Source: Limnohabitans sp. Hippo3 (GTDB lineage Bacteria > Pseudomonadota > Gammaproteobacteria > Burkholderiales > Burkholderiaceae_C). From it: a stretch of DNA of 64,000 bases. Position 1 is the stretch's first letter. Every line of letters begins with the position of its first letter. The notes below the pieces were generated by a model. It did not search any database. It was not told the DNA's origin and saw only the letters and a list, made by a program, of their open reading frames with translations. The DNA is taken from assembly GCF_003063665.1 (NCBI RefSeq), contig NZ_NESF01000001.1, positions 434,001 through 498,000 of the forward strand, written 5' to 3'. The position numbers and the translations under genes were made by a program. Positions 17,403 through 25,632 of the stretch are shown piece by piece.

Positions 17403-18844
17403 TTCATAAAAATGGTTTTGACTTCTGGGTCAGACCTCATGTACTCAAGGAGGAGCTTGACTACGCCCATAGTGCGCTTGCAGAACTCAGACTCAGGCTT
17501 GCGGCCAAGCACATCGCCATGCATTGCATGGTGGAAAACAGGATCAGCCCCGCACCAAGGCTCAAATGCACAATCACTGCACATTGGAGCAGACAATGTG
17601 AATGAATCTTCTAGTGCGCTAAGCAGCACCTCATTGGTGAACACATCCTCGTAGCTGCTAGTAGCCAGGTTTCCGATTTTGAAGGTCGTGTCGCCCATTT
17701 CGCGTAGCATACGACTCTCATCTGAGGCATAAATATCCCCGTCATAGTTGAAGACAACGGCAGCGATGCCTGCACCCGAAGGATTCATCAAATCAACAAA
17801 GCCTGGATCGTCAGACGTCAACATTTTGGTCAGCAGAAGGGCTGCGAATTGCTCAGTAAAGTGGGTACCTCGCTTGTTTATCTCAATGATGTAGTCTAGC
17901 CCCTCTTGATAGAACTTTAACCATCGATCCACGTTGTATGCACCATAGGTCTTGGTTTTAATCGCAAATCCATAGGGTGATAGGTGGCGTAAGAAGACTC
18001 CATCAAAACCGTGCTTGATGTATTCGTCGACGATGTCTCTAACTCTTGTCAAACTTGCCGGTGAAGTGGTCATAAGAGCCGAAACGGCGTCATACCCGAG
18101 CACACTTCGAGCTCGTTCTAGGCCCTCTACGAATCTTGCGTGACTGTCACGGCCTGGCCTAGGTCGGTTCCGGTTGTGGAGATCTTCTGGGCCGTCGAGC
18201 GAGGTGGATAAGTAGATCTTATGCAACTTGCAAAAAGCCAAAATCTCGTCTGTGATCAGTGACAACGTACTAGTTATCACAAATTGAAGATTACGTTGTT
18301 GAGTTTCGTTTATCTCTTTTGCCCTGTTTACGATGTACTTGACGAGATCGAAATTAAGCAATGGCTCGCCACCTTGAAATTCAATCTTTATGGCAGGGTT
18401 CGGAGACCGGAAGACAATTGCAAGGGCTTTTTCAGCCATGTCGATCGTCATGTCGAAAGCTGCTTTATTTTCAGACTGACGTGAAACCTGGCAGTATGGG
18501 CAGCTGTGGTCGCAGCGAAGCGTAATAACGAAAATGTGCAAGTTGGTGAAGTTTCTCAACTTACTGTACTTGGTACGCGTCTTGAGACCCAATAGCTCAA
18601 CGCTAGCTTCATCTCCAGCTTCTTTGATGAAGTGGCGAGAGCGCAGCATGGAGTAAGTCTTGCTATCTGGATCGAGTCGCTTGTTAACAGTAGCGCGCAG
18701 TTCCTCGCGTGAAATTAAGGCGAATTCGCCAACAAAGTTCGTGATCACAACATTGTTATCATCCAACGGCTCGAACCTGAACGGCAAAAGTTGATACTGA
18801 CCTTGAGTGGCCAAGTAATTGACAAGAGGGCTAAACTTTGTCAC
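17384..18844 (-). CDS. hxsB: His-Xaa-Ser system radical SAM maturase HxsB
   Basis: 486-residue radical SAM/SPASM-type enzyme predicted to modify HxsA. The N-terminal 100 residues start MTKFSPLVNYLATQGQYQLL, typical of HxsB. The SAM motif is C111-x3-C115-x2-C118 (LRCDHSCPYCQ), followed by EFQGGEPLLN and a C-terminal auxiliary-cluster region with CSDCAFEPWCGADP and a late FCKRT cysteine. It starts with GTG at 18842-18844, overlapping the hxsD stop as GTGA. Together with HxsC it forms the paired radical enzymes that define the system. Confidence 0.88.
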   Translation of the reverse strand: MTKFSPLVNYLATQGQYQLLPFRFEPLDDNNVVITNFVGEFALISREELRATVNKRLDPDSKTYSMLRSRHFIKEAGDEASVELLGLKTRTKYSKLRNFTNLHIFVITLRCDHSCPYCQVSRQSENKAAFDMTIDMAEKALAIVFRSPNPAIKIEFQGGEPLLNFDLVKYIVNRAKEINETQQRNLQFVITSTLSLITDEILAFCKLHKIYLSTSLDGPEDLHNRNRPRPGRDSHARFVEGLERARSVLGYDAVSALMTTSPASLTRVRDIVDEYIKHGFDGVFLRHLSPYGFAIKTKTYGAYNVDRWLKFYQEGLDYIIEINKRGTHFTEQFAALLLTKMLTSDDPGFVDLMNPSGAGIAAVVFNYDGDIYASDESRMLREMGDTTFKIGNLATSSYEDVFTNEVLLSALEDSFTLSAPMCSDCAFEPWCGADPVFHHAMHGDVLGRKPESEFCKRTMGVVKLLLEYMRSDPEVKTIFMKWANRC

Positions 18845-19125
18845 CCCTGCAATCCTGTACGCGAAAAAGTGTAAGCTAATATTAAATTTCGCACCGCTTC
18901 AGTCTCTTCTTTTATCTGTACCCGAAGCTGTTGATCGAGTAGCTCACGCTTGAAGTCGTTGAGGTGCTCATTTAAGTTCTCTTCTTGGCCTGTCACTGGA
19001 TCAATATTGCAGAGCCACTCATCTCCATCTGGTTCGATCAAGATAGTGAGTCGATCAATGAACCGATAAGCTGCTTTTTGCGTTGCTGCGAGGCTGTAGA
19101 TTTCTTTACTTAAGTTCAGTTTCAC
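18841..19125 (-). CDS. hxsD: His-Xaa-Ser system protein HxsD
   Basis: 94-residue small protein of the HXS system. The family signature region near the C-terminus (LLNDYxLRE in typical members) appears here as LLDQQLRVQ (62-70), followed by the well-kept IKEETEAVRNLILAYTFS. It starts with GTG at 19123-19125 preceded by GGAG; no ATG fits. The gene lies directly after the hxsA terminator and overlaps hxsB. Its size and position suggest a peptide-binding or chaperone partner for the radical enzymes, which is inference. Confidence 0.82.
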   Translation of the reverse strand: MKLNLSKEIYSLAATQKAAYRFIDRLTILIEPDGDEWLCNIDPVTGQEENLNEHLNDFKRELLDQQLRVQIKEETEAVRNLILAYTFSRTGLQG

Positions 19126-19140
19126 TGCTAAACTCCATAC

Positions 19141-19164
19141 AAAAAAGTCCGCATAAGGCGGACT
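19141..19164 (-). terminator. Intra-operon terminator between hxsA and hxsD
   Basis: On the minus strand AGTCCGC, a 5-base loop and GCGGACT are followed at once by TTTTTT. A 7-base perfect stem with a T-tract is a standard factor-independent terminator, 21 bases after the hxsA stop. Readthrough would be needed for hxsD onward, favouring precursor over enzymes. Confidence 0.85.
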
Positions 19165-19185
19165 GTTTGGATTTTAAGAGGCCGA

Positions 19186-19488
19186 TCAATCTCGGTCGCG
19201 GTATGAAGAGTAATGAGATCGGTGGGAACTGTGTGATTGATGAGAGCGATGCGAAGAATGATACGCCATCAACAAGCCGGAATCTTCTGCTCTTTTAAGT
19301 ACGAAATTGTACTCATCGCCTTTGTCGTCTGTGACAGAAATATTTTCACCCAGAGCAGAAGTTTGAGCCACTGCTATGTTGGATGAATCTTTAAAGAATG
19401 AGCCGGTAGGCGCATTCACGACATTCGGTGCTGCATCGGCAGCAAAGGCGGCAGCAAGACTAGCGAAGGCAGTAAGAAATTTCTTCAT
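19186..19488 (-). CDS. hxsA: His-Xaa-Ser repeat precursor peptide HxsA
   Basis: 100-residue precursor. Residues 1-19 form a Sec-type signal peptide (MKKFLTAFASLAAAFAADA), then a leader-like region (20-75). A C-terminal core (77-94) has six consecutive H-x-S triplets: HSS, HRS, HQS, HSS, HRS, HYS, ending SYRDRD. The ATG at 19486-19488 is preceded by GGAG; a TTG 12 bases upstream is an unlikely start. It is the first gene after the promoter and is followed by its own terminator. The repeat is the expected substrate of HxsB and HxsC. The signal peptide implies export after cytoplasmic modification. Confidence 0.9.
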   Translation of the reverse strand: MKKFLTAFASLAAAFAADAAPNVVNAPTGSFFKDSSNIAVAQTSALGENISVTDDKGDEYNFVLKRAEDSGLLMAYHSSHRSHQSHSSHRSHYSSYRDRD

Positions 19489-19510
19489 TGACGGCTCCAA
19501 TTTCTAGAAC

Positions 19511-19539
19511 ACTATAACGTAAGAATTTTATAAATGCAA
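19511..19539 (-). promoter_or_regulatory. hxsA promoter
   Basis: On the minus strand TTGCAT (-35; 19534-19539), a 17-base spacer and TATAGT (-10; 19511-19516). The expected start of transcription lies about 16 bases before the hxsA ATG, leaving room only for the GGAG ribosome site. No clear operator is visible. Confidence 0.65.
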
Positions 19540-19841
19540 CTGAATTCGCAAAGCACGGGGGGTTGGTGAGAAATTTCTGATGCTCACGCTCAGAGCCGTT
19601 AGAGAGTCAGCCATACGTCACTTCGACAAGCTTGACCCTCAAAATTTCCCTTTGTCAGCATCGCTGCCAACTAGCTTCAACGAAACCAGAGGAGTTTCAG
19701 TGCAGGCGGATGCACGTTCGGACTGTAACGGGCGGCAATCATTGCACTCTAGCTGATAAGCCAAAATCAATTTTCAGCATCCAGCAAAGAGGCTAAGCCA
19801 ACTCACAAATTAGCAACTGCAAATTCATGATGTTTTAAGTA

Positions 19842-19861
19842 TACTGATGTTTTATACAGTA
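19842..19861 (+). promoter_or_regulatory. LexA (SOS) box of umuDC
   Basis: TACTGATGTTTTATACAGTA fits the CTG-N10-CAG pattern of gamma/beta-proteobacterial LexA sites and is close to the consensus. It overlaps the likely -10 (TATACA) and ends 11 bases before the umuD ATG, so LexA binding would silence umuDC until DNA damage. Confidence 0.88.
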
Positions 19862-19872
19862 TTGACGACATC

Positions 19873-20307
19873 ATGCCCCAGCTCTCCATCCCCCAGCCCC
19901 TGCCCCCCGGCCCGCTCCTGGTCAATGCGTTTCTGAGCAGCGTTCAGGCCGGTTTCCCTTCCCCGGCCGAAGACCACCAGGTCGAGCGCATCGACTTGAT
20001 GCACCAACTCATCAAGCACCCGCAGGCCACGTTCATGCTGCGCGTCAGCGGTGAGTCCATGCGCGATGCGGGCATCCTGGACGGCGCGGTCGTGCTGGTG
20101 GACAAAGCCATCCAGCCTGAAAGCGGTCACACCGTGATCGCCGTGGTCGATGGCGAATTCACCTGCAAGACCCTGCAAATCTTGCCTGGCGGCGGCATGC
20201 GCCTGAAAGCTGCCAACCCCGACTACCCGGACATCGTGCCCAAGGACGGCCAGACGGTGGAAATTTGGGGCGTGGTCGTGGCCAGCATCGTCCAGCACGC
20301 GGCCTGA
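19873..20307 (+). CDS. umuD: UmuD-like SOS mutagenesis protein
   Basis: 144-residue UmuD, the regulatory subunit of DNA polymerase V. After RecA-stimulated self-cleavage, UmuD' joins UmuC for translesion synthesis. The LexA-like cleavage site is A26-G27 (QAGF). The Ser/Lys dyad is S62 in SGESM and K99 in GEFTCK, with the usual spacing. A LexA box lies just upstream and umuC starts one base after the stop. Both genes are more GC-rich than the neighbouring hxs operon, suggesting a separate acquisition into the island. Confidence 0.93.
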   Translation: MPQLSIPQPLPPGPLLVNAFLSSVQAGFPSPAEDHQVERIDLMHQLIKHPQATFMLRVSGESMRDAGILDGAVVLVDKAIQPESGHTVIAVVDGEFTCKTLQILPGGGMRLKAANPDYPDIVPKDGQTVEIWGVVVASIVQHAA

Positions 20308-20308
20308 C

Positions 20309-21607
20309 ATGCTCGCCCTGATCGACGGCAACAACTTTTACTGCAGCTGCGAGCGCGTGTTTCAGCCCTGGCTGAAAAACCGCCCGGTGGTCGTGCTGTC
20401 CAACAATGACGGTTGCGCCATCGCCCGCAGTGACGAGGCCAAAGCCCTAGGCATCAAGATGGGCGCGCCCTACTTCCAGCTGCGCGACCTGGAGCGCGAC
20501 GCGGGCCTGATCGCCCTATCTGCCAACTTCGCGCTTTACGGCGACATGAGCGACCGCATGATGACCTTGGCCGCAGGCCTGGGCCACACGCAAGAGGTTT
20601 ACAGCATCGATGAAAGTTTCATTGACCTGAGCGCCATCCCCGGCGACTTGGTGCGTCGCGCCCGCATCATCCGCAGGCGCATCCACCAATGGATCGGCAT
20701 CCCGACCTGCATCGGCATCGGCCCCACCAAGACCCTCGCCAAGCTGGCCAACGCCATCGCCAAGAGCGCCGAGCGCAAGCCCGGCAGCTACCCCCCGGAA
20801 TTCGCCCAAATCTGCCACCTAGGCGCGTGCAAACCCGAAGAACTGGCCCAGCTGCTCCAAGCCACCGAAGTCGGTGACGTCTGGGGCGTGGGTCCGAGGA
20901 TCGGCGCTCAGCTCAGAGCGCAAGGCGTGCACACCGCGCTGGACTTGCAGCGCATGGACCCGGCCGCAGCCAAAGCGGGCTGGTCAGTCGTGCTGGAAAA
21001 GACTGTGCGCGAACTCAACGGCGTGCCCTGCATCGAGTTTGAAGACGAGCCCCCGGCCAAACAACAAATCGCGTGCACCCGCAGCTTCGGCCACCCGGTC
21101 ACAGAGCTGATTGAGCTGCAAGAAGCCATCACCGAATTCGCCTGCCGCGCTGCAGAAAAACTGCGCAAGCAAGACAGCCACACCGGCCACATCATGGCTT
21201 TCATCCGCACGAGCTCATTCAGAAAACAAGACCCGCAATACAGCCGCAGCGCAAGCATCCCCCTGCCCTCGCCTACCAGCGACAGCGCGCACATCACGCA
21301 AGCGGCCAACGCCATCATCCAACGCATCTACCGCCCCGGTTTCAAGTACGCCAAAGCGGGCGTGATGCTCATGGACCTGCAGCCGGCCACCCGTCACCAG
21401 CTGACGCTGGACTTTGACGAAGCCATGCCCGAAAACCGCATGCGCCTGATGACCGCCATGGACCAGCTCAACCAGCGCTATGGACGTGGCACCCTGAAGC
21501 TGGCCAGTGCGGGTGTACCGCGTGCACGCAAACTGTGGGCGATGAAGCAAGAGAGGATGTCGACGGGGTTTACGACGGATTGGGAAGGGTTGGCTGAGGC
21601 GACCTAG
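20309..21607 (+). CDS. umuC: UmuC-like Y-family DNA polymerase V subunit
   Basis: 432-residue Y-family polymerase, full length. It begins [18 protein letters not shown], where D6 is a catalytic acidic residue; the second acidic motif is [11 protein letters not shown] near residue 100. Thumb helix-hairpin-helix ([13 protein letters not shown]) and little-finger domain follow, and the C-terminus carries the UmuC-specific tail region. It lies one base after umuD and shares its SOS control. Y-family polymerases on mobile elements are common and raise host mutation under stress. Confidence 0.94.
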   Translation: MLALIDGNNFYCSCERVFQPWLKNRPVVVLSNNDGCAIARSDEAKALGIKMGAPYFQLRDLERDAGLIALSANFALYGDMSDRMMTLAAGLGHTQEVYSIDESFIDLSAIPGDLVRRARIIRRRIHQWIGIPTCIGIGPTKTLAKLANAIAKSAERKPGSYPPEFAQICHLGACKPEELAQLLQATEVGDVWGVGPRIGAQLRAQGVHTALDLQRMDPAAAKAGWSVVLEKTVRELNGVPCIEFEDEPPAKQQIACTRSFGHPVTELIELQEAITEFACRAAEKLRKQDSHTGHIMAFIRTSSFRKQDPQYSRSASIPLPSPTSDSAHITQAANAIIQRIYRPGFKYAKAGVMLMDLQPATRHQLTLDFDEAMPENRMRLMTAMDQLNQRYGRGTLKLASAGVPRARKLWAMKQERMSTGFTTDWEGLAEAT

Positions 21608-21623
21608 TCTCCGCTGCAAAGGT

Positions 21624-22271
21624 TTATGTTTCAAAAAATCCAACCTCTTTGCTAGCCTTATTAAGCTGCACTTGCCAAAAACGAACATCTGCAGCCAAAG
21701 AGTCAAGAACGTACTGAAGTTCTTCACGCTCATTTTTCCGAATCCTTGCTCGAGCGTACTGGCTTGCTCGACTGCGCAGCTCTTTGTTCTTCAGTTCAAT
21801 TACCCTGACCAGGTCTTGGTGCTTCAATTCCAACTCTTGATAGTTTACTTGCAGCACACAGCTTGGATCAAACTCAGCTGAAGCAACGTAGGTGGCCGGA
21901 TCAACACGAGCCCGCAAAGAATCGATCATTTCAAACGCTCGCTTTGGAAGATTATTGCAACCGCTAACCCCACCCTTAAAAGTAATTAAACCCCAATCGC
22001 TGGCGTAAGCTTCAGCAGTTCTTGCTGCCTCTTGTGCATGGTGTTTCATTAGTCTGATTGCTTCAGGGTCACCCCAACCTAAGTCAGTAGTGATATCAAT
22101 TTCTTGAATTCGATGGCGAGTAATTGCAGCTGTCGTGGTATTGATCAGCTCTGGCGCACGCGGCTCGGGGAGCTCCTCCAATATGCGCGCCACCTTGGCT
22201 GCATTACGCTCTGCTTTATGTCTGGCGATTTCATCATCGGTGTGGTAATTGCGACGGAATAGTGAAGTCAT
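21624..22271 (-). CDS. Unknown island protein with C-terminal coiled coil
   Basis: 215-residue protein without a recognised family. The N-terminal part is mixed charged (MTSLFRRNYHTDDEIARHKAERNAAKVARI) and the C-terminal 80 residues look like coiled coil (QELELKHQDLVRVIELKNKELRSR pattern). No metal site, membrane helix or signal is visible. The start overlaps the stop of the upstream gene as ATGA. It belongs to the replication-type module of the island. It converges on umuC with a 16-base gap. Confidence 0.65.
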   Translation of the reverse strand: MTSLFRRNYHTDDEIARHKAERNAAKVARILEELPEPRAPELINTTTAAITRHRIQEIDITTDLGWGDPEAIRLMKHHAQEAARTAEAYASDWGLITFKGGVSGCNNLPKRAFEMIDSLRARVDPATYVASAEFDPSCVLQVNYQELELKHQDLVRVIELKNKELRSRASQYARARIRKNEREELQYVLDSLAADVRFWQVQLNKASKEVGFFET

Positions 22272-22609
22272 TTTTTATCTCCTGAAAATCTCCAAAAGCG
22301 CTTGTTGCGGCCAGCAACAGTCCAGTCGCGGCAAGGTTGAAATCCCACGACTCGGAGTGCCTGAGCGATGTGATGGTGTGCGGCACGGCCACCGTTCTTG
22401 CCTTTGAGTCCGGCAAGACACTCGACCTCTTCGGTTGTGAACGAGCGCCTTTTCTGCTCTGGAGCCATTGTCTCGAGCCAGAATGCAATTTTTTCAACAA
22501 GTGGATTTACGCGCCCCGAATAACACTGCCTGGGTGTGTACTGTATGGTTGTTTGGACCTGTGCCTTAAGCAGTAAAAGTCGTTGTCTCAATGGTGTGTA
22601 TGTGGCCAT
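22268..22609 (-). CDS. Small island protein near primase gene (unknown)
   Basis: 113-residue protein starting at 22609 (MATYTPLRQR), preceded by AGGGGA. The conserved-looking part is RRSFTTEEVECLAGLKGKNG then HHIAQALRVVGFQ and a WTVAGRNKRFWRF end. This pattern suggests a small winged-helix-like fold often found next to P4-type primases, though I do not know a named family. It overlaps the next gene by four bases and lies downstream of the primase across a structured intergenic region. Confidence 0.65.
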   Translation of the reverse strand: MATYTPLRQRLLLLKAQVQTTIQYTPRQCYSGRVNPLVEKIAFWLETMAPEQKRRSFTTEEVECLAGLKGKNGGRAAHHHIAQALRVVGFQPCRDWTVAGRNKRFWRFSGDKK

Positions 22610-22649
22610 ACCGTTTCCCCTAGGTTGGTGGCTGCAGCGGATGTTTTTC

Positions 22650-22760
22650 AATTGGTGCACTTGCGCAGTTTTACCCCCTGTTTCGGCAACTTTTCCTTAT
22701 GAACTTCTCGCATGGAGAAGTTACATAAAAGGGGTGTCAAAGTGCGTAAGTGCACCAATT
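22650..22760. repeat. Nested inverted repeats beside primase gene
   Basis: The 18-base arms 22650-22667 and 22743-22760 pair at 17 of 18 positions (each contains GTGCAC). Inside lies a second hairpin, AACTTCTC (22702-22709) with GAGAAGTT (22715-22722), and facing C and G runs. No T-tract follows on either strand, so it is not a typical terminator. Its place right after the primase/helicase gene makes it a candidate origin or regulator site. Confidence 0.65.
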
Positions 22761-22763
22761 TCG

Positions 22764-25352
22764 TTAGTACGCCAGTGAGGCCTTAACACCTTCAGCATTG
22801 AGCTCAAATCCTTGGTAGCTCCTGCGCCCAAGGATTTGGTTGATGTTCGCTGTCTTCAGCCGACGCGTTAAGGTCGTCTTGGAAGGTTGCCCATGTCCGT
22901 TATCACGGCACCAGCGTTGGAAGGCCTTGTAGGCAGGAGTGCATTCGCATTTGAGTTCTGCACCAAGAGTGCAGTGGTCACTGATCCACTCGCCGACCAT
23001 GTCCTGCTCCTCCCGGTATGCAGTTGTGGCGCCCTCAAGGGTGGACGAAATAGAAAGCCCAGACTCAAGGTACTTGGCCAGTCCAGCAAGCATCCAATTG
23101 AGGATACCGGAGCCCTCATTTTTGAGCTTGTCCAACAACTGACGATCACGCCGCTCCTTGGGTATGACCACGTCGAATGGGATCAGAACGATACGACTCC
23201 ACATGCCACTTGAGGTATCGGTAATGACAGGCTTGTGGTTACCAACCAACATGAGCTTGTGTGTGGGGTCAAACGTTATGGCTGCCTTACCGTAGGGCAC
23301 ACGCCCGGTCAGTGTGTCACCGCCGGTAAGATCCTTAATGCGCGCATCAGCAAGGCGCTGACCTTCGCTGGTTTCATTGGCATACACCAAGCGCTTGCCT
23401 TGTAGAGCAACGATGTCCGGACTTGGCCCTTGAGGGCTACGTGGGTGGTTCATCAGCATTTCGGTATCGATCTTGGTGGCATATGACCCGAGCAGCCAAT
23501 TCAAGACTTCTAGCAAGATTGACTTGCCGTTGTCGCCTACACCAAGAAGCATCACAAACTTTTTCTCGGACGAACGACCGGTTAGGCAGTAGCCCATCCA
23601 GCGCTGTACGAAGTCACGAACATCCCTGCAAGGCAACACCTCTTCCATAAACTGTTCAAACCGTGGGCAAGCAGCTTCCGAGTCGAACTTCACCGCACAC
23701 CGCTTGGAAACGCGGATGTAGACCTGAGGTGACAACAACCGACCAGTTTTGAGATCCAATATGCCGTTCTGAACACCAAGTTGCATTGGGTCTGCATCAA
23801 ACTCGTTTGCCGAAAGGCTCATGCCAGGCTCAGACTTACCCATCTCCACCATGGCACACATTGATTGCAGGTTACTTGCTTTCAATGCTCTTGACATGCG
23901 TTTGCTACGGCCGTTCCACTCTGGGTGTGACAGAACTTCCGCCGATGCCTCGTGCAACAGCTTGGCTACAACGTTTTTGGCTGCGCGCGCGATGTCGTTT
24001 TGTGTAGCATGTTTCCAACCGATGGCCGGATCAAACTGAAGCCACCGATCAGTCTCGATTAAGTAAACCGATCGCCCCCGATTTTCTTGAGCGAATGCAT
24101 AGCCTGTGGCAATGTCGCCTTCGCGAAGCGTTATGTCGTCATCGTCTTTTTGTGTTGCACCAGCGTGTTGGTTATGCGTCGACTTGCGACCCAAAACCAG
24201 AGGGGCTTTGATCTTTCCCTTAACGGTACAGCCTTCGCAAACGCCAGTATTGCAGCCCTGGAAGAACTCGCAGGTTGTTGGGCCAGCGCCCCATGTGTCG
24301 TAGCGGATGTCCCAGTCAAGGCTAGAGTGGCCGGTGGATTCGCGCTCGGATGTCCACTCCTCGGCCAGCGCCCTACCGTTTTCGCAAAAAGTGAGCAAAC
24401 CGATAACGCCGCGCCAGTGATCGTACCCAACGTCGCCTTTGCTGTCGCGCATAGCGGCTACCTGAGCGCACCTATTAGCCATGAGGTCGGCGTCTACGGG
24501 GATGTCCAGGTACTGCGGTAGGTGCCCCGTCAGGTCAGCGTTCAAGTCATTGGCCTGGTACTCGTTCGGGGGCGATTCCTTGACGACTTTGACACCGTGC
24601 GTAGTCGTGTATTCCTGTAGCAGTGCCGCAAGTTCTTCATAGTCTGTCGGAGTGCCTTCGGTCATGACCACGACTGGCTTGGCGGCGCTGTTCTTACGGT
24701 TGACTGAGCCAACAGGGCGCAGGATGGAAGCGAAGTCCGCGGTTCGTGTCGGGTCGGCCCGCACACCCTCGTGGGCCAGTGTGGCTTTGAGCGCGTTTGC
24801 GACTTTGCGCCATGCAGTGTGGGATATCTCCTTGGTCAGCGGCCAGTACAGGTGAATGCCGTTGCCAGAATCCACGATAAGGGGCTTGGGCCAGCCGATA
24901 GTGCCAGCGAACTTGTAGGCCGCCACGACAGCGTCCTTCTTGGTCAGGTAGCCCTGCCCCTTGTCGAACTTGTCTTGGCCGCAGTCAACGTCCACCCAGA
25001 ACGCCTTGGCGCAGTCCCAGTTTTCCGGGATGCGGTACTTACGCTTGGGGTTGCCCTTGAAGTCCAGCTCGTCCAACTCGATGACGGCTTTTTGATAGGA
25101 CGCACAGGCGTGGTACACCGACAACTGCTTGCTGTCAGCCATACCTTCAATGGCTTCGGCCATTGTCTCAAGATCGGTATAGACCTTGTGAGCTGGGAAT
25201 TTGTAGCCCTCTTTGAACAGGGCTAGGTAATGGATGCCGAACTCCGGCAGTATTGTTTTGAGGAACTGATGCGTATTCATGGAGCGCGCTTTTTTTGTGA
25301 GTTGCTCGTACGCGTTTTCCACAGTAATTGAATTTGCTTCAAGATCAAGCAT
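22764..25352 (-). CDS. Primase/helicase, P4/D5-type replication protein
   Basis: About 862 residues, the putative replication protein of the element. N-terminal archaeo-eukaryotic-type primase region (about 80-220): KAFWVDVDCGQDK carries the acidic residues and DSGNGIHLYWPL the downstream motif. A CEFFQGCNTGVCEGC cysteine cluster (about 350-365) may bind zinc. The C-terminal SF3 helicase has Walker A GVGDNGKS followed by a D5-type domain. The start at 25352 (MLDLEANS) has a strong GGGGGG-type ribosome site and overlaps the alpA-like gene by eight bases. Autonomous replication is possible but not shown. Confidence 0.85.
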   Translation of the reverse strand: MLDLEANSITVENAYEQLTKKARSMNTHQFLKTILPEFGIHYLALFKEGYKFPAHKVYTDLETMAEAIEGMADSKQLSVYHACASYQKAVIELDELDFKGNPKRKYRIPENWDCAKAFWVDVDCGQDKFDKGQGYLTKKDAVVAAYKFAGTIGWPKPLIVDSGNGIHLYWPLTKEISHTAWRKVANALKATLAHEGVRADPTRTADFASILRPVGSVNRKNSAAKPVVVMTEGTPTDYEELAALLQEYTTTHGVKVVKESPPNEYQANDLNADLTGHLPQYLDIPVDADLMANRCAQVAAMRDSKGDVGYDHWRGVIGLLTFCENGRALAEEWTSERESTGHSSLDWDIRYDTWGAGPTTCEFFQGCNTGVCEGCTVKGKIKAPLVLGRKSTHNQHAGATQKDDDDITLREGDIATGYAFAQENRGRSVYLIETDRWLQFDPAIGWKHATQNDIARAAKNVVAKLLHEASAEVLSHPEWNGRSKRMSRALKASNLQSMCAMVEMGKSEPGMSLSANEFDADPMQLGVQNGILDLKTGRLLSPQVYIRVSKRCAVKFDSEAACPRFEQFMEEVLPCRDVRDFVQRWMGYCLTGRSSEKKFVMLLGVGDNGKSILLEVLNWLLGSYATKIDTEMLMNHPRSPQGPSPDIVALQGKRLVYANETSEGQRLADARIKDLTGGDTLTGRVPYGKAAITFDPTHKLMLVGNHKPVITDTSSGMWSRIVLIPFDVVIPKERRDRQLLDKLKNEGSGILNWMLAGLAKYLESGLSISSTLEGATTAYREEQDMVGEWISDHCTLGAELKCECTPAYKAFQRWCRDNGHGQPSKTTLTRRLKTANINQILGRRSYQGFELNAEGVKASLAY

Positions 25353-25551
25353 GGTCCCCCCTGCGCTTCGTTTCCAGCCATGAATCCAGTGCGTCCGCGT
25401 CAACGACGGTCACTCGCGCAGAAAGAGCAAAGGGTTTGGGGAAAGTTGGGTCGTTATTAATAGCCCGCCAAGCGGTGGCCTGGCTAAATGGCAGGTAACC
25501 CGGACGGTTCGGGCTGCTGCCCAGTCTACTAACTCGGATAAATCGAGCCAT
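25345..25551 (-). CDS. AlpA-like small DNA-binding protein
   Basis: 68-residue protein starting at 25551 (MARFIRVSRLG) with AGGAG nine bases before the ATG. The single winged/HTH unit YLPFSQATAWRAINNDPTFPKPF is the classic AlpA/excisionase pattern, where the F-P-x-P segment follows the recognition helix. Such proteins activate integrase or promote excision in P4-like elements. It sits between the unknown gene and the primase gene, co-transcribed with the latter. Confidence 0.82.
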   Translation of the reverse strand: MARFIRVSRLGSSPNRPGYLPFSQATAWRAINNDPTFPKPFALSARVTVVDADALDSWLETKRRGDHA

Positions 25552-25632
25552 CGTGTACTCCTGAGATGTCGTTGCATTCACAGCAACGTCCCGGAGTACA
25601 CCCCACTACCCATGTGGGGTTAAAAATGCGCG

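Larger units (their letters stand above)
19489..19872. other. Divergent intergenic region hxsA/umuD
   Basis: No gene seen. It holds the hxsA promoter at its left end (19511-19539) and the LexA box of umuD at its right end (19842-19861). The roughly 300 bases between show no repeat or RNA gene I can recognise. Confidence 0.7.
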
